Part shown: positions 15,683-23,826 of the stretch, piece by piece | Layout: each line of letters begins with the position of its first letter | Position numbering within the stretch: position 1 is the stretch's first letter | NCBI GenBank assembly: GCA_965214125.1 | Contig: CBDCBA010000007.1 | Span: forward strand, 1-64,000 | From: CBDCBA01 sp965214125 | GTDB lineage: Bacteria; Planctomycetota; Phycisphaerae; Tepidisphaerales; Tepidisphaeraceae | Direction: 5' to 3' | DNA: 64,000 bases | Made by a program: the position numbers and the translations under genes | Notes under the pieces: generated by a model | What the model was told of the DNA's origin: nothing | Seen by the model: only the letters and a program-made list of their open reading frames with translations | The model's database searches: none

Positions 15683-17980
15683 ATGAGTTCAACAAGCACC
15701 TCCGCCACCAAGGTTCGGCCGCCCAAACCCGAGGCCGCCGGACAGGCAACGACGCGGGCGAGGAACGTCGCCAAAGATGTCTCCAACAATGACGCGACGC
15801 GGGGCACCGCCCGGAGCCCCGCCGGGACCGACCAGAGCAAGGCCAACCCCAACGTGAAGAAGCCCGAAATTCAATCCCCCGCCGACACCAAGCCCGCCGC
15901 CGACACCAACGGCCACGGGCCCATTGGGTCTGGCCCGCGCCCGCCGACCGACCCGCTCATCGGCGCCGGCAGCGAGGAGGAGGTGCAGCGCCGCATCGAC
16001 GCCCTTGTCGACATGGGGACCGACCGCGGCTACCTCACGTACGAGGAACTCAATAGCCGCCTGCCCGACGAGGTCGTCAGCCCCGATCGCCTCGAGCAGT
16101 TGCTGATGACCATCGACGAAATGGGCATCAGCCTGATCGACGACAACGACGTCCAGCAGTTCGAGGCCACCTACGCCAAGACCGCCACGGCCCGGCGGCG
16201 CCGCTCGCGTAAGCACGAGGCGCCGACGATTCGCATCCACAAGCCCAGCGACCGCGTGGGCCTTGCCGCCGACGTGGCCGACCCAGTGGATGCGACCAAC
16301 GTCACGCAAACGGAGCGCACGCAGCTCGAGAAGAGCAAGAACGACTTCATCAACAAGGTCCTGAGCGACTCCAGCCGCGGCATCAAGGGCTTTACGGATG
16401 AGCCCGAGCGGGTTGGCCACGCCGACGCCGACCCGGACGAGCACCGCGGCGACGAGCCCGCCGGCCACGTCGACGCAGACGACGAGCAGAACGACCTGAT
16501 GGTCGGCGGCGAGGACGACATCGACCTGGCCGCTCTGGAAAAGGAGCTGGCCGAGGTCACGACCAAACGCATCGACGACCCGGTGCGCATGTACCTGACG
16601 CAGATGGGCGAGATTCCGCTGCTGACCCGCGAGCAGGAAATCAGCCTGGCGAAGAAGATCGAGATCACCCGCAAAATCTTCCGCAGCAAGGTGCTCGAAA
16701 GCGACTACTGCCAGCAGCAGGCGTGCGAGATGCTCGAGCAGGTGCGCGAGGGCGCGCTGCCCTTTGACCGCACGATGAAGATCAGCACTGCCGAGGACAT
16801 GGCCGACAAGCAGACGGTGGCCGACCGCATCCCGGTCCACCTCGCCTCCGTGCGGCGGATGCTGGAGCGCAACCGCCACGACTGGGCAGCGTTCCGCGAG
16901 GCGAAGCTCAAGAAGGAGCGAGAGGAGATTGACCGCCGCCTGCGCCGCCGCCGGCGGCGCATCGTCCGGCTGATCGAGGAGACGACCCTGCGCACCAGCC
17001 GCATCTCGCCGCTGATGAAAAAGCTGTCGAGCATCGGCAGCAAGATGGTCGAGCTCGAGCAGCGCATCGGCGAGTTGAAGAAGCTGCACACCAGCGGCCG
17101 CGCCGCCGCTCACGGCATCGACGCCAGCGAAGATCTCGAAGTCTGCCAGCAGGAACGGGCCGGCCTCGAAGACCTTGTCCTCGAAGACGCCGACCGCCTG
17201 CACGAGCGCATCGTCGCGATCCGCAAGATTCACAATCGCTACGAAGACGCCAAGCGCAAACTCAGCGGCGGCAACCTGCGGCTGGTCGTCTCGATTGCCA
17301 AGAAGTACCGCAACCGTGGCCTCTCGTTCCTCGACATCATTCAGGAGGGCAACACCGGGCTGATGCGCGCCGTCGACAAGTACGAGTACCGCCGCGGCTT
17401 CAAGTTCAGCACGTACGCGACGTGGTGGATCCGCCAGGCCATCACGCGCGCCATTGCCGACCATGCCCGGACGATCCGCATCCCGGTCCACATGATCGAG
17501 ACGATGAGCCGCTTGCGGAACATCCAGAAGTCGCTCATGCAGGAGCACGGCCGCGAGCCGACGATGGAGGAGATTGCTGAGCGTGCCGAGATGACCGTCG
17601 CCGAGACGCGCCGCGTGATGAAGATCAGCCGCCACCCGATCAGCCTCGACCGCCCGGTTGGCGAATCCGAAGACTCCTACTTCGGCGACTTCATCGAGGA
17701 CGAGCGCGCCGACGACCCCGTCGACTCCGCCACGAGCGAGATGCTCAAGGACAAGATCGAGCAGGTCCTCAAGACGCTCACGTATCGCGAGCGCGAGATC
17801 ATCAAGCTCCGCTACGGCATCGGCGACGGCTACACGTACACGCTCGAAGAGGTCGGCCGCATCTTCAAGGTGACGCGCGAGCGCGTCCGCCAAGTCGAGG
17901 CCAAGGCGATCCGTAAGCTTCAGCACCCGGTGCGTAGCCGCAAGCTCGAAGGCTTCATGGGCGGGGCCGTGGGCGAGTAA
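15683..17980 (+). CDS. rpoD: Principal RNA polymerase sigma factor (sigma-70)
   Basis: 765 residues. The first 90 are low-complexity and rich in A, P, T and K. A region 1.1-like part follows (RGYLTYEELNSRLPDEVVS, then MTIDEMGISLIDDNDVQ). Region 1.2 begins near residue 298 (DDPVRMYLTQMGEIPLLTRE), and a long non-conserved charged insert precedes region 2 at about 531 (NLRLVVSIAKKYRNRGLSFL, then DIIQEGNTGLMRAVDKYEYR and ATWWIRQAI). Region 3 is TIRIPVHMIETMSRLR and region 4 LTYREREIIKLRYGIGDG with VTRERVRQVEAKAIRKL. It directs transcription from -10/-35 promoters. The long N-terminal leader is longer than in proteobacterial RpoD. Confidence 0.95.
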   Translation: MSSTSTSATKVRPPKPEAAGQATTRARNVAKDVSNNDATRGTARSPAGTDQSKANPNVKKPEIQSPADTKPAADTNGHGPIGSGPRPPTDPLIGAGSEEEVQRRIDALVDMGTDRGYLTYEELNSRLPDEVVSPDRLEQLLMTIDEMGISLIDDNDVQQFEATYAKTATARRRRSRKHEAPTIRIHKPSDRVGLAADVADPVDATNVTQTERTQLEKSKNDFINKVLSDSSRGIKGFTDEPERVGHADADPDEHRGDEPAGHVDADDEQNDLMVGGEDDIDLAALEKELAEVTTKRIDDPVRMYLTQMGEIPLLTREQEISLAKKIEITRKIFRSKVLESDYCQQQACEMLEQVREGALPFDRTMKISTAEDMADKQTVADRIPVHLASVRRMLERNRHDWAAFREAKLKKEREEIDRRLRRRRRRIVRLIEETTLRTSRISPLMKKLSSIGSKMVELEQRIGELKKLHTSGRAAAHGIDASEDLEVCQQERAGLEDLVLEDADRLHERIVAIRKIHNRYEDAKRKLSGGNLRLVVSIAKKYRNRGLSFLDIIQEGNTGLMRAVDKYEYRRGFKFSTYATWWIRQAITRAIADHARTIRIPVHMIETMSRLRNIQKSLMQEHGREPTMEEIAERAEMTVAETRRVMKISRHPISLDRPVGESEDSYFGDFIEDERADDPVDSATSEMLKDKIEQVLKTLTYREREIIKLRYGIGDGYTYTLEEVGRIFKVTRERVRQVEAKAIRKLQHPVRSRKLEGFMGGAVGE

Positions 17981-18021
17981 GCCTCGCCCAGGGTGGGATT
18001 CGTGAGGTCGCGTCTCTCCTC

Positions 18022-18975
18022 CTACCCCGGCCGAACGATCAGGCGGTGCAGCTTGCGATTCTTCACCGCGTAGAAGAGCAGGCGGCCGTCCGGCTGGGTG
18101 TGGTAGTAGGTGCGCGAGCCCTCGCCGTCCCGGTGGAGGATCAGGTCAAATGACCCGAGGTCGCGGCCGTCGACAAGCAACTGCTGCAAGGACCGCGTGC
18201 TGCGCGGCGTTCGAATGACGACTTTCGGCGCGGCCGTCCCGATCGTGATCTCGCTGAACTTCGGATCGGCCGGGTTGTCGAGGCCGCGCGTGATCGCGGG
18301 CGCCGCGGCGGCCGGCAGCAGCGGCGGCTCCGGCACGCTTTGACCACTCGCGTTAAACCACCCTTCGGCGGTGCGCACGTGCAGGTCGTAGCCGGCGCCC
18401 GAGGCGGCGGGCTGCCAGCGGAACTCGTTTACACCCATGCCTTCGGCGGCGCTGATTTCGGTGCCGGGCGGGGCAACGACTTGGCCGTCGACCCACAGTT
18501 CCGGGAACCTGGCCGGCCCGATCGTCGGAAGCGCCGCCCAGTGCAGGCCGTCGGGGCTGAAGCTGAAGCGGGGCAGGCTCGTGTTGCGGAGCGGGCCGAT
18601 CGGCTTCTCGCCGTCAATCAGCAGGTGCCGGCCTTCGCCGACGCCGAGCGGTCCGGAGGCGAAGTGGGCCAGGCGTCCATCGCGCGACCAGACCACGCCC
18701 TCCTCGACCACCCGCGTGAAGTCGGCCGACGCCGCGCCGGCCGGGCCGACGCGCTCCATCGTGTGGTGGTCGCCGCCGTTCTTCGTCCCGTGAACGATGC
18801 CCACGTGCTGCCAATCCGGCGAGATGGCGATGGGCATCGCCAGCCCGGTGCCGGTGTCGTAGACGATCACGTCCTCGAGATCGGCGATCACGCTTTGCTC
18901 GTCATCAGGGCCGCAGCCGGCGAGGAGGTGCAGACAAAGGAGAACGCTCCAAGCGAGGAGCCGGGGATGTTGCAT
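18022..18975 (-). CDS. Lipoprotein with propeller-like repeats, unknown function
   Basis: 317 residues from the ATG at 18975. The N-terminus MQHPRLLAWSVLLCLHLLAGC is a lipoprotein signal with lipobox LLAGC. The mature part repeats short blocks of the WD40/TolB-like kind, such as AMPIAISPDWQHVGIVHG, VWSRDGRLAHFASG and RFSFSPDGLHWAALPTIG, which suggests a beta-propeller. No catalytic motif is recognised. A TATATT hexamer ends 8 bases before the start codon and no Shine-Dalgarno sequence is seen. It converges on rpoD; a half copy of the GGTGGGATT repeat lies between them at 17991-18000. Confidence 0.6.
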   Translation of the reverse strand: MQHPRLLAWSVLLCLHLLAGCGPDDEQSVIADLEDVIVYDTGTGLAMPIAISPDWQHVGIVHGTKNGGDHHTMERVGPAGAASADFTRVVEEGVVWSRDGRLAHFASGPLGVGEGRHLLIDGEKPIGPLRNTSLPRFSFSPDGLHWAALPTIGPARFPELWVDGQVVAPPGTEISAAEGMGVNEFRWQPAASGAGYDLHVRTAEGWFNASGQSVPEPPLLPAAAAPAITRGLDNPADPKFSEITIGTAAPKVVIRTPRSTRSLQQLLVDGRDLGSFDLILHRDGEGSRTYYHTQPDGRLLFYAVKNRKLHRLIVRPG

Positions 18976-18983
18976 GTGCCAGA

Positions 18984-18989
18984 AATATA
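18984..18989 (-). promoter_or_regulatory. Candidate -10 hexamer TATATT for a leaderless transcript
   Basis: On the minus strand TATATT ends 8 bases before the ATG at 18975; it stands out in otherwise GC-rich DNA. Confidence 0.4.
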
Positions 18990-19128
18990 GCCGGGACACG
19001 CCGGGCACGTCCGACAACCGGGCGGTGCAGTCGGTACGGCAGGGTTTAGACGGGTTGGTCGCCGATGTACCTACCGGGCGACTCGCCGCCCACCCGCCCA
19101 CCACTCGCCGCCACCCGCGAGGTTCGCC

Positions 19129-19671
19129 ATGCCCTTCAAGCTCTTCTCCGCATCCTCCCCCGACTCCCTCGCCGTCGGCGAGCACCGCTTTCCCAAGGGC
19201 GAGTTTCGGCGCATCCAGTCGTGGATGCAGGCCTCCGCCGACCGGCTCGAAGACGCCGCGACGCCCAAGGCGATCCGGTTGATTCCCGCCGACGATCGGC
19301 GCGAGCAGCCACGCGACCGCCTGGCCGGCAACGGCGTGGTCGCGAGCATCCGCATCCTTGGCACAAGCGGCTTTGGCCGACACGTCGCCGGACGGCTGCG
19401 CGACGTTTCCATGGAGGGCGTCAGCCTGCTGCTCACCGAGCCGCTTGAAACCGACACCGCCGTCAGCGTCGCCCTGGCACCCGTCCACGAACACGCCGGC
19501 CGACGCGCGCGGCGAGATCGGCCGGTCTTCCTGCGCTGCACCGTCCTTTGGGGCCGCCCCGACTACCAAACCGGCGGCTTCGTCATCGGCTGCCGCCTCG
19601 GTGTGGAATGGGCAGAGTCGCTCTCCGACCTCGTCGCCGCCCGCGACGACCTCGGCCGCCGCGCCGCGTAA
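19129..19671 (+). CDS. PilZ-like domain protein
   Basis: 180 residues. The second half looks like a PilZ barrel: GRLRDVSMEGVSLLLTEPLE carries the D-x-S-x-x-G motif, followed by AVSVALAP, FLRCTVLWGRPDYQTGGF and IGCRLGVEW. The upstream arginine motif R-x-x-x-R that binds cyclic di-GMP is only loosely present (REQPRDRL at about 64-71), so ligand binding is uncertain. The N-terminal 60 residues have no known domain. A GAGG at about 7 bases upstream serves as ribosome binding site. It likely reads out cyclic di-GMP or acts as a PilZ-fold adaptor. Confidence 0.55.
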   Translation: MPFKLFSASSPDSLAVGEHRFPKGEFRRIQSWMQASADRLEDAATPKAIRLIPADDRREQPRDRLAGNGVVASIRILGTSGFGRHVAGRLRDVSMEGVSLLLTEPLETDTAVSVALAPVHEHAGRRARRDRPVFLRCTVLWGRPDYQTGGFVIGCRLGVEWAESLSDLVAARDDLGRRAA

Positions 19672-19712
19672 ACACGTGCCACACCGTTGGGGCGCACGCC
19701 CTACGCTGCCGC

Positions 19713-20699
19713 GTGCTCGGCTCGGCGGAGACCCTCGGCTACGCGGCGGCGACGTCCGCGGCAATGCTGTGGGCGGTCGCAACGCTGCTTTACGGCCGGG
19801 CGGGTCGCGTGCTGCCGCCGATGACGCTCAACGCCATCAAGGGCGTGTTCGCGACAAGCCTGTTCGCCTTCACGCTCTGGCTGATCGAACGGCCGGGCCA
19901 CGCCGAGCTGCTCGCCCTCGACCGCTGGCGACTCTGGCTCCTCGCCGCCAGCGGCATCCTCGGCATCGCCATCGGCGACTCCTTCTACTTCGCCTGCGTC
20001 AACGCGATCGGCGCCCGCCGCGTGGCGTTGCTGAGCCTGCTCGCGACGCCCCTCGTCGTCATCGGCGGCGCGGTTGTGCTCGGCGAATCCCTGAGCCCCC
20101 CGGCTTGGCTTGGCGCGGGCCTCACCGTCGCCGGCGTCGCGTGGGTGGTTGCCGAGCGCGACAGCGGCCCGGTCGCCAACCGCCCGATGCCGCCGGAGAA
20201 GACGACGACGCCGAACAAGCTGGCGATCGGCGTCGTCTTCGGCCTGATCGCCGCCGCCTGCCAAGCCGTTGGGGCACTGATGAATCGCGGTGCGCTGCGC
20301 GACCTGCCGGCCGACTCGCTCGACCCGCTAAGCACCGCGCTCTGGCGACTCGGCACCGCGACGGTCGTGCTGCTGCCCGTCGTCGCCCTGCTCCGCGCGA
20401 CGGCCAAACGCCCTCGTCCGCCAAAGCCGCGGGCCTCGCTCAACCTCTGGCTAATCGTCATCACCGCCGCTCTCATGGGCACCTACGGCGGCATCTGGCT
20501 GCAACAAGTCGCCTTCGCGCGGGCCCCCGCCGGTCCGGTGCAGACGCTGCTCTCGACGACGCCCGTTTGGGTGCTGCCGCTCGCCGCGTTGACGGGCGAG
20601 CGCGTCACCCTCCGCGCCGTCGGCGGCGCCGTCATCGCCGTGGCAGGCGTGGCACTGCTGGTCGGCGCCGACACGATCTGGTCCATCGTGATCGGGTGA
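19713..20699 (+). CDS. EamA/DMT-superfamily transporter
   Basis: 328 residues from a GTG at 19713; longer frames run back into the PilZ-like gene and encode arginine-rich nonsense. Ten hydrophobic spans form two EamA repeats, for example GYAAATSAAMLWAVATLLYG, LLAASGILGIAIGDSFYFAC, GVVFGLIAAACQAVGALMN and VVGGAVIAVAGVALLVGA-like final helix. The repeats are separated by a charged cytoplasmic loop near residues 150-170. EamA proteins export amino acids, nucleosides or drugs; the substrate cannot be told. It converges on the Nif3-family gene. Confidence 0.8.
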   Translation: MLGSAETLGYAAATSAAMLWAVATLLYGRAGRVLPPMTLNAIKGVFATSLFAFTLWLIERPGHAELLALDRWRLWLLAASGILGIAIGDSFYFACVNAIGARRVALLSLLATPLVVIGGAVVLGESLSPPAWLGAGLTVAGVAWVVAERDSGPVANRPMPPEKTTTPNKLAIGVVFGLIAAACQAVGALMNRGALRDLPADSLDPLSTALWRLGTATVVLLPVVALLRATAKRPRPPKPRASLNLWLIVITAALMGTYGGIWLQQVAFARAPAGPVQTLLSTTPVWVLPLAALTGERVTLRAVGGAVIAVAGVALLVGADTIWSIVIG

Positions 20700-20712
20700 A
20701 TCACTTTGCGCC

Positions 20713-21828
20713 TCAGTAAATTCGGAACGGGTCGGTGTCTTCCTCGCTCACTTGCACCGACACGTCGAGCTCCTTCGCTAGCGTCTTGGCGACGCGGTCG
20801 AGCACGCAGCGTTCGCTGTTGGAGTGCAGCACGCAAACGGCCGTCATGCCGAGGCGGGCGGCGCGCAGGGCGTCGTGGTGGCGCAGTTCGCCGGTGACGT
20901 ACAGTTCGGCCCCGCGCGCGGCGGCGAGGTCGAGCATCTCCCCGCCGCAACTGCCGGCGCAGACGGCTACGCGCTGCACCTCGTCCGACTGCGGGCCGGC
21001 AACGAGGACGTGGTCGATGCCGATCTCGCGGCGTAGCCGACCGATGAGCACCTTGCGCGGCACGGGCTCTTCGAAGTCGCCGATCCGTCCCAGGCCGACG
21101 CCGTCGTTCACCTCCGCGCGACGAAGCAAGTCGAACGCCACCTCCTCGTACGGGTGGGCCTCCTTCAGCGCCGCGATCACGGCCGCCTCGCGCCCCTTTG
21201 GCACGAGCAGTTCGACGCGCAACTCGTCGACCCGTTCCCGCCGCCCCGCCTGGCCGTACTGCGGGTTCGTGCCATCCGTTCCGTGGAACGTGCCGACGCC
21301 GCTTGATTGAAAGCTCGCCTCCTTGTAATCGCCCACGTGCCCCGCCCCGGCGGCGAACACGGCATCGACAACCGCGTCGGCCTTGTCCGTCGGGATGAAC
21401 GTGACGAGCTTGTGCTCCCCTTCGCCCGGCGAGGCCGGCTTGAGCGGCGTGCGGTCGGTCAGGTAGATGCAGTCGGCCAGCACGTCGTTCGTTCCGCCGG
21501 GCGCGACGTCGAGGGCCGTGTGCGGCGAGTAGAGCGCAAGGCCCGATCGGGCGGCCTCGTAGACGATGCCGCTGTCGACGCTCCCGGCGAGAACCGACTT
21601 CATTCCCTTGAAAATCGGCGGGTGATAGGCGACCACCGCCGCCACCCGGCTGGCTTTGGCCTCCTGCAACACCGCCGGCGTCAGGTCGATGGTCAGCAGC
21701 ACGCCCCCCGCCAGGTCGGCCTCGGGATCGCCCAGCAGCAGGCCGACGTTGTCCCACGGCTCGGCCAGCCGCGTGGGCGCGATCGCCTCCATCGCCTCCG
21801 CCAGATCGGCCACCGTCTTCTCGCTCAT
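20713..21828 (-). CDS. Nif3-like dinuclear metal centre protein
   Basis: 371 residues, the long Nif3 type with a central inserted PII/CutA-like domain (about 130-240, LVTFIPTDKADAVVDAVFAA and HPYEEVAFDLL). N-terminal motifs are RLAEPWDNVGLLLGDP and AYHPPIFKGMKS, where a tyrosine replaces the first histidine of the common HHP. C-terminal metal ligands lie in SCGGEMLDLAAARGAELYVT, GELRHHDALRA and LHSNSERCVLD. The family is a widely conserved hexamer, annotated as GTP cyclohydrolase-like, with unclear chemistry. Its start codon is only 23 bases from that of the divergent aminotransferase. Confidence 0.85.
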   Translation of the reverse strand: MSEKTVADLAEAMEAIAPTRLAEPWDNVGLLLGDPEADLAGGVLLTIDLTPAVLQEAKASRVAAVVAYHPPIFKGMKSVLAGSVDSGIVYEAARSGLALYSPHTALDVAPGGTNDVLADCIYLTDRTPLKPASPGEGEHKLVTFIPTDKADAVVDAVFAAGAGHVGDYKEASFQSSGVGTFHGTDGTNPQYGQAGRRERVDELRVELLVPKGREAAVIAALKEAHPYEEVAFDLLRRAEVNDGVGLGRIGDFEEPVPRKVLIGRLRREIGIDHVLVAGPQSDEVQRVAVCAGSCGGEMLDLAAARGAELYVTGELRHHDALRAARLGMTAVCVLHSNSERCVLDRVAKTLAKELDVSVQVSEEDTDPFRIY

Positions 21829-21851
21829 GCGGACAGGGTACTCTCTGCCCC
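21829..21851. promoter_or_regulatory. Divergent, overlapping candidate -10 elements
   Basis: Only 23 bases separate two start codons facing away from each other. TACCCT (minus strand, 21835-21840) ends 6 bases before the Nif3-family ATG, and TACTCT (plus strand, 21839-21844) ends 7 bases before the aminotransferase ATG; they share two bases. There is no room for two leaders with ribosome binding sites, so leaderless transcription in both directions is the natural reading. Confidence 0.45.
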
Positions 21852-22976
21852 ATGCTCGCCGAAACGCCCCGATCGCTTGCCGACTTCGTTTCCGACCGCG
21901 CCAAGGGCGTCGACGCCAGCGGCATCCGTCGCGTCTTCGACCTTGCCGCCAAGCTGAAGGATCCTATTAACCTGTCGATCGGCCTGCCCGACTTCGACGT
22001 GCCGCAAGAAGCCAAGCAGTCGGCCATTGACGCCATCCGCCGCGGCGAGAACCGCTACACGCCGACCCAGGGCATCGGCCCGCTGCGCGACCGGATCGCC
22101 GCCGAGCACGGCGTCCCCATCGGCCAAGTCTTCATCACGAGCGGCGTGAGCGGCGGGCTGTTTTTGAGCATTCTGGCCACCATCGACGCGGGCGACGAGG
22201 TGGCCTTCCTCGATCCCTACTTCGTGATGTACCGCCACCTCGTCACGATGGCCGGCGGCAAGAGCGTGCCGATCGATTCGTACCCGAACTTCCGCTTCGA
22301 CCCCGACAAGGTGGAGGCCGCGATTACGTCGCGGACGAAGCTGCTGATCCTCAACACGCCCAGCAACCCGACCGGCGTGACGATGACCGAGGCCGAGGTG
22401 AAGGCCGCGGCCGAACTGGCGAGAAAGCACGATCTGCTCGTCGTCGCCGATGAGATTTACGTCCCGTTCCTCTACGGCGAGGCGAAAACGGTCCCGAGCC
22501 TGCACACGCTCTACGACCGCACGATCCTGCTGCGCGGCTTCAGCAAAACGTACGGCATGACCGGCTGGCGCCTCGGCTACGCGATCGGCCCGGAGCCGAT
22601 CATCGACCAGATGATCAAGCTCCAGCAGTACACCTACGTGTGCGCCCCCAGCCCCTTTCAACACGCCGCCCTGACGGCGATGGATCTGCCGACCGAGCAC
22701 CACATTGCCGCCTACCGCCGCAAGCGGGACATCGTCGTCCAGACGCTGGGAGACCCGTTCAACCTCACCACTCCCGACGGCGCCTTCTACGCCTTTCCCC
22801 GAGTTCCCGAACACCTCGATTTGACGGCGACGCAGTTCTGCGAACGGATGATCGAGCGGAACGTGCTGGTCATCCCCGGCGGCGTCTTCAGCGGGCAGGA
22901 CACGCACGTTCGCATCAGCTTCGCGACGACGGACGAGAAGTTACGCGAAGGGTGCCGCCTGCTGGCGGAAACCTGA
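21852..22976 (+). CDS. Class I/II pyridoxal-phosphate aminotransferase
   Basis: 374 residues of the fold-type I aminotransferase family. Seen are the substrate-arm ENRYTPTQGIGPLRDRIAAE, the cofactor strand LLILNTPSNPTGVTM, YVPFLYGEA and the Schiff-base lysine K232 in GFSKTYGMTGWRLGY, with the final substrate arginine in HVRISFATT. Closest known groups are aspartate aminotransferases of the subgroup I-beta kind and related pyridoxal enzymes; the amino donor is not certain. It likely takes part in amino-acid synthesis. It is transcribed away from the Nif3-family gene. Confidence 0.85.
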   Translation: MLAETPRSLADFVSDRAKGVDASGIRRVFDLAAKLKDPINLSIGLPDFDVPQEAKQSAIDAIRRGENRYTPTQGIGPLRDRIAAEHGVPIGQVFITSGVSGGLFLSILATIDAGDEVAFLDPYFVMYRHLVTMAGGKSVPIDSYPNFRFDPDKVEAAITSRTKLLILNTPSNPTGVTMTEAEVKAAAELARKHDLLVVADEIYVPFLYGEAKTVPSLHTLYDRTILLRGFSKTYGMTGWRLGYAIGPEPIIDQMIKLQQYTYVCAPSPFQHAALTAMDLPTEHHIAAYRRKRDIVVQTLGDPFNLTTPDGAFYAFPRVPEHLDLTATQFCERMIERNVLVIPGGVFSGQDTHVRISFATTDEKLREGCRLLAET

Positions 22977-23028
22977 TGCGCTTTTCCAAAGTCTCGTTCA
23001 CGCATAGCAAGCACGAGGCTTGATCGGG

Positions 23029-23034
23029 TAGAAT
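23029..23034 (+). promoter_or_regulatory. Candidate -10 hexamer TAGAAT for the toxin-antitoxin operon
   Basis: TAGAAT, preceded by GGG, ends 8 bases before the ATG at 23043. No Shine-Dalgarno sequence is present. Confidence 0.35.
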
Positions 23035-23042
23035 CACCGCGG

Positions 23043-23312
23043 ATGACCGTCACGCTCGACATTCCGGAAGAACTCGCCGAGGAACTTGCCGCCGGTGGAG
23101 TCGACGTTGCGGAGCGGTCGCGTGATCTTCTGTTGATCGACGTTTATAAGGAAGGTCGCATCAGCATCAGCCGACTCGGCGTTCTGCTTGGCGGCGACCG
23201 CTGGACGGCCGAAGCATGGCTTGCCGAGCACGGCGTCGGGCCCAACTATGGAACCGCTGACTTCGAGGATGATGTGAAGACGCTCGACGCGCTCAACCGC
23301 CGCGAAGGATGA
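23043..23312 (+). CDS. UPF0175-family antitoxin
   Basis: 89 residues. The N-terminus TVTLDIPEELAEELAAGG and the helix RSRDLLLIDVYKEGRISISR followed by LGVLLG are typical of UPF0175 proteins, which are small DNA-binding antitoxins. It ends with an acidic tail (FEDDVKTLDAL) that may wrap the toxin. Its stop overlaps the start of the PIN-domain gene by four bases (ATGA), the usual antitoxin-first order. It would neutralise the PIN protein and repress the operon. Confidence 0.75.
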   Translation: MTVTLDIPEELAEELAAGGVDVAERSRDLLLIDVYKEGRISISRLGVLLGGDRWTAEAWLAEHGVGPNYGTADFEDDVKTLDALNRREG

Positions 23313-23821
23313 GTCGCGACGTCGCCGTGACCGACGCCGGGCCGCTGCACTACCTCGCGGCGATCAGTGCGACTGACGTGCTGTCAAAGCTCTTCCACCG
23401 CGTGCTGGTTCCGCAGTCGGTTGTGACGGAACTGTCAGCCCCTCGCGCACCCCTTGCCGTCCGCAGTTTCATCACGCATTCGCCGGCATGGCTCGTTCCA
23501 CAGAATGATCCGACTTCGTTGGCGGCCGTTGATACAGCGAGGCGCGGCGCCGGAGAAAGAGCGGCAATCGCCCTTGCGCTCGAAGCGAAAGCCGACGTTT
23601 TCCTGTGCGATGATCTGGAAGCTCGCGCACTCGCGCGTACCGCGGAACTCAAAGTAATCGGCACCCTCGGCCTACTCATCGACGCCGGGAGCAAGCGACT
23701 GCTCAACTTTGATGCCGCACTCACAAACCTCACAACGCGGACCAACTTTCGCCACTCCGCCGACCTGATCGCGAAGGTTCGGGCGGAGTTTCACCAAACG
23801 AGGCAATCGGATCGAGACTAA
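23309..23821 (+). CDS. PIN-domain toxin (DUF3368 type)
   Basis: 170 residues. The PIN acidic residues are visible: D in AVTDAGPLHYLAAI near the start, E in VVTELSAPRAP, and the D pair in VFLCDDLEARALARTAE, with G-T-L-G-L-L-I-D-A after them. These match DUF3368, a predicted RNase group commonly encoded behind UPF0175 antitoxins. The protein would cut RNA when freed from its partner. The C-terminal helix with RTNFRHSADLIAKV is usual for the group. Activity is inferred. Confidence 0.75.
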   Translation: MSRDVAVTDAGPLHYLAAISATDVLSKLFHRVLVPQSVVTELSAPRAPLAVRSFITHSPAWLVPQNDPTSLAAVDTARRGAGERAAIALALEAKADVFLCDDLEARALARTAELKVIGTLGLLIDAGSKRLLNFDAALTNLTTRTNFRHSADLIAKVRAEFHQTRQSDRD

Positions 23822-23826
23822 GCCCC

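Noticed and set aside
15689..17926. A 745-codon open frame antisense to rpoD
   Set aside because: Shadow of the sigma-factor gene; composition is low-complexity leucine, alanine and aspartate without any motif.
17991..18000. A third copy of the GGTGGGAT repeat after rpoD
   Set aside because: Only one half-arm, GGGTGGGATT, is present and no complementary arm follows, so it is at most a relic.
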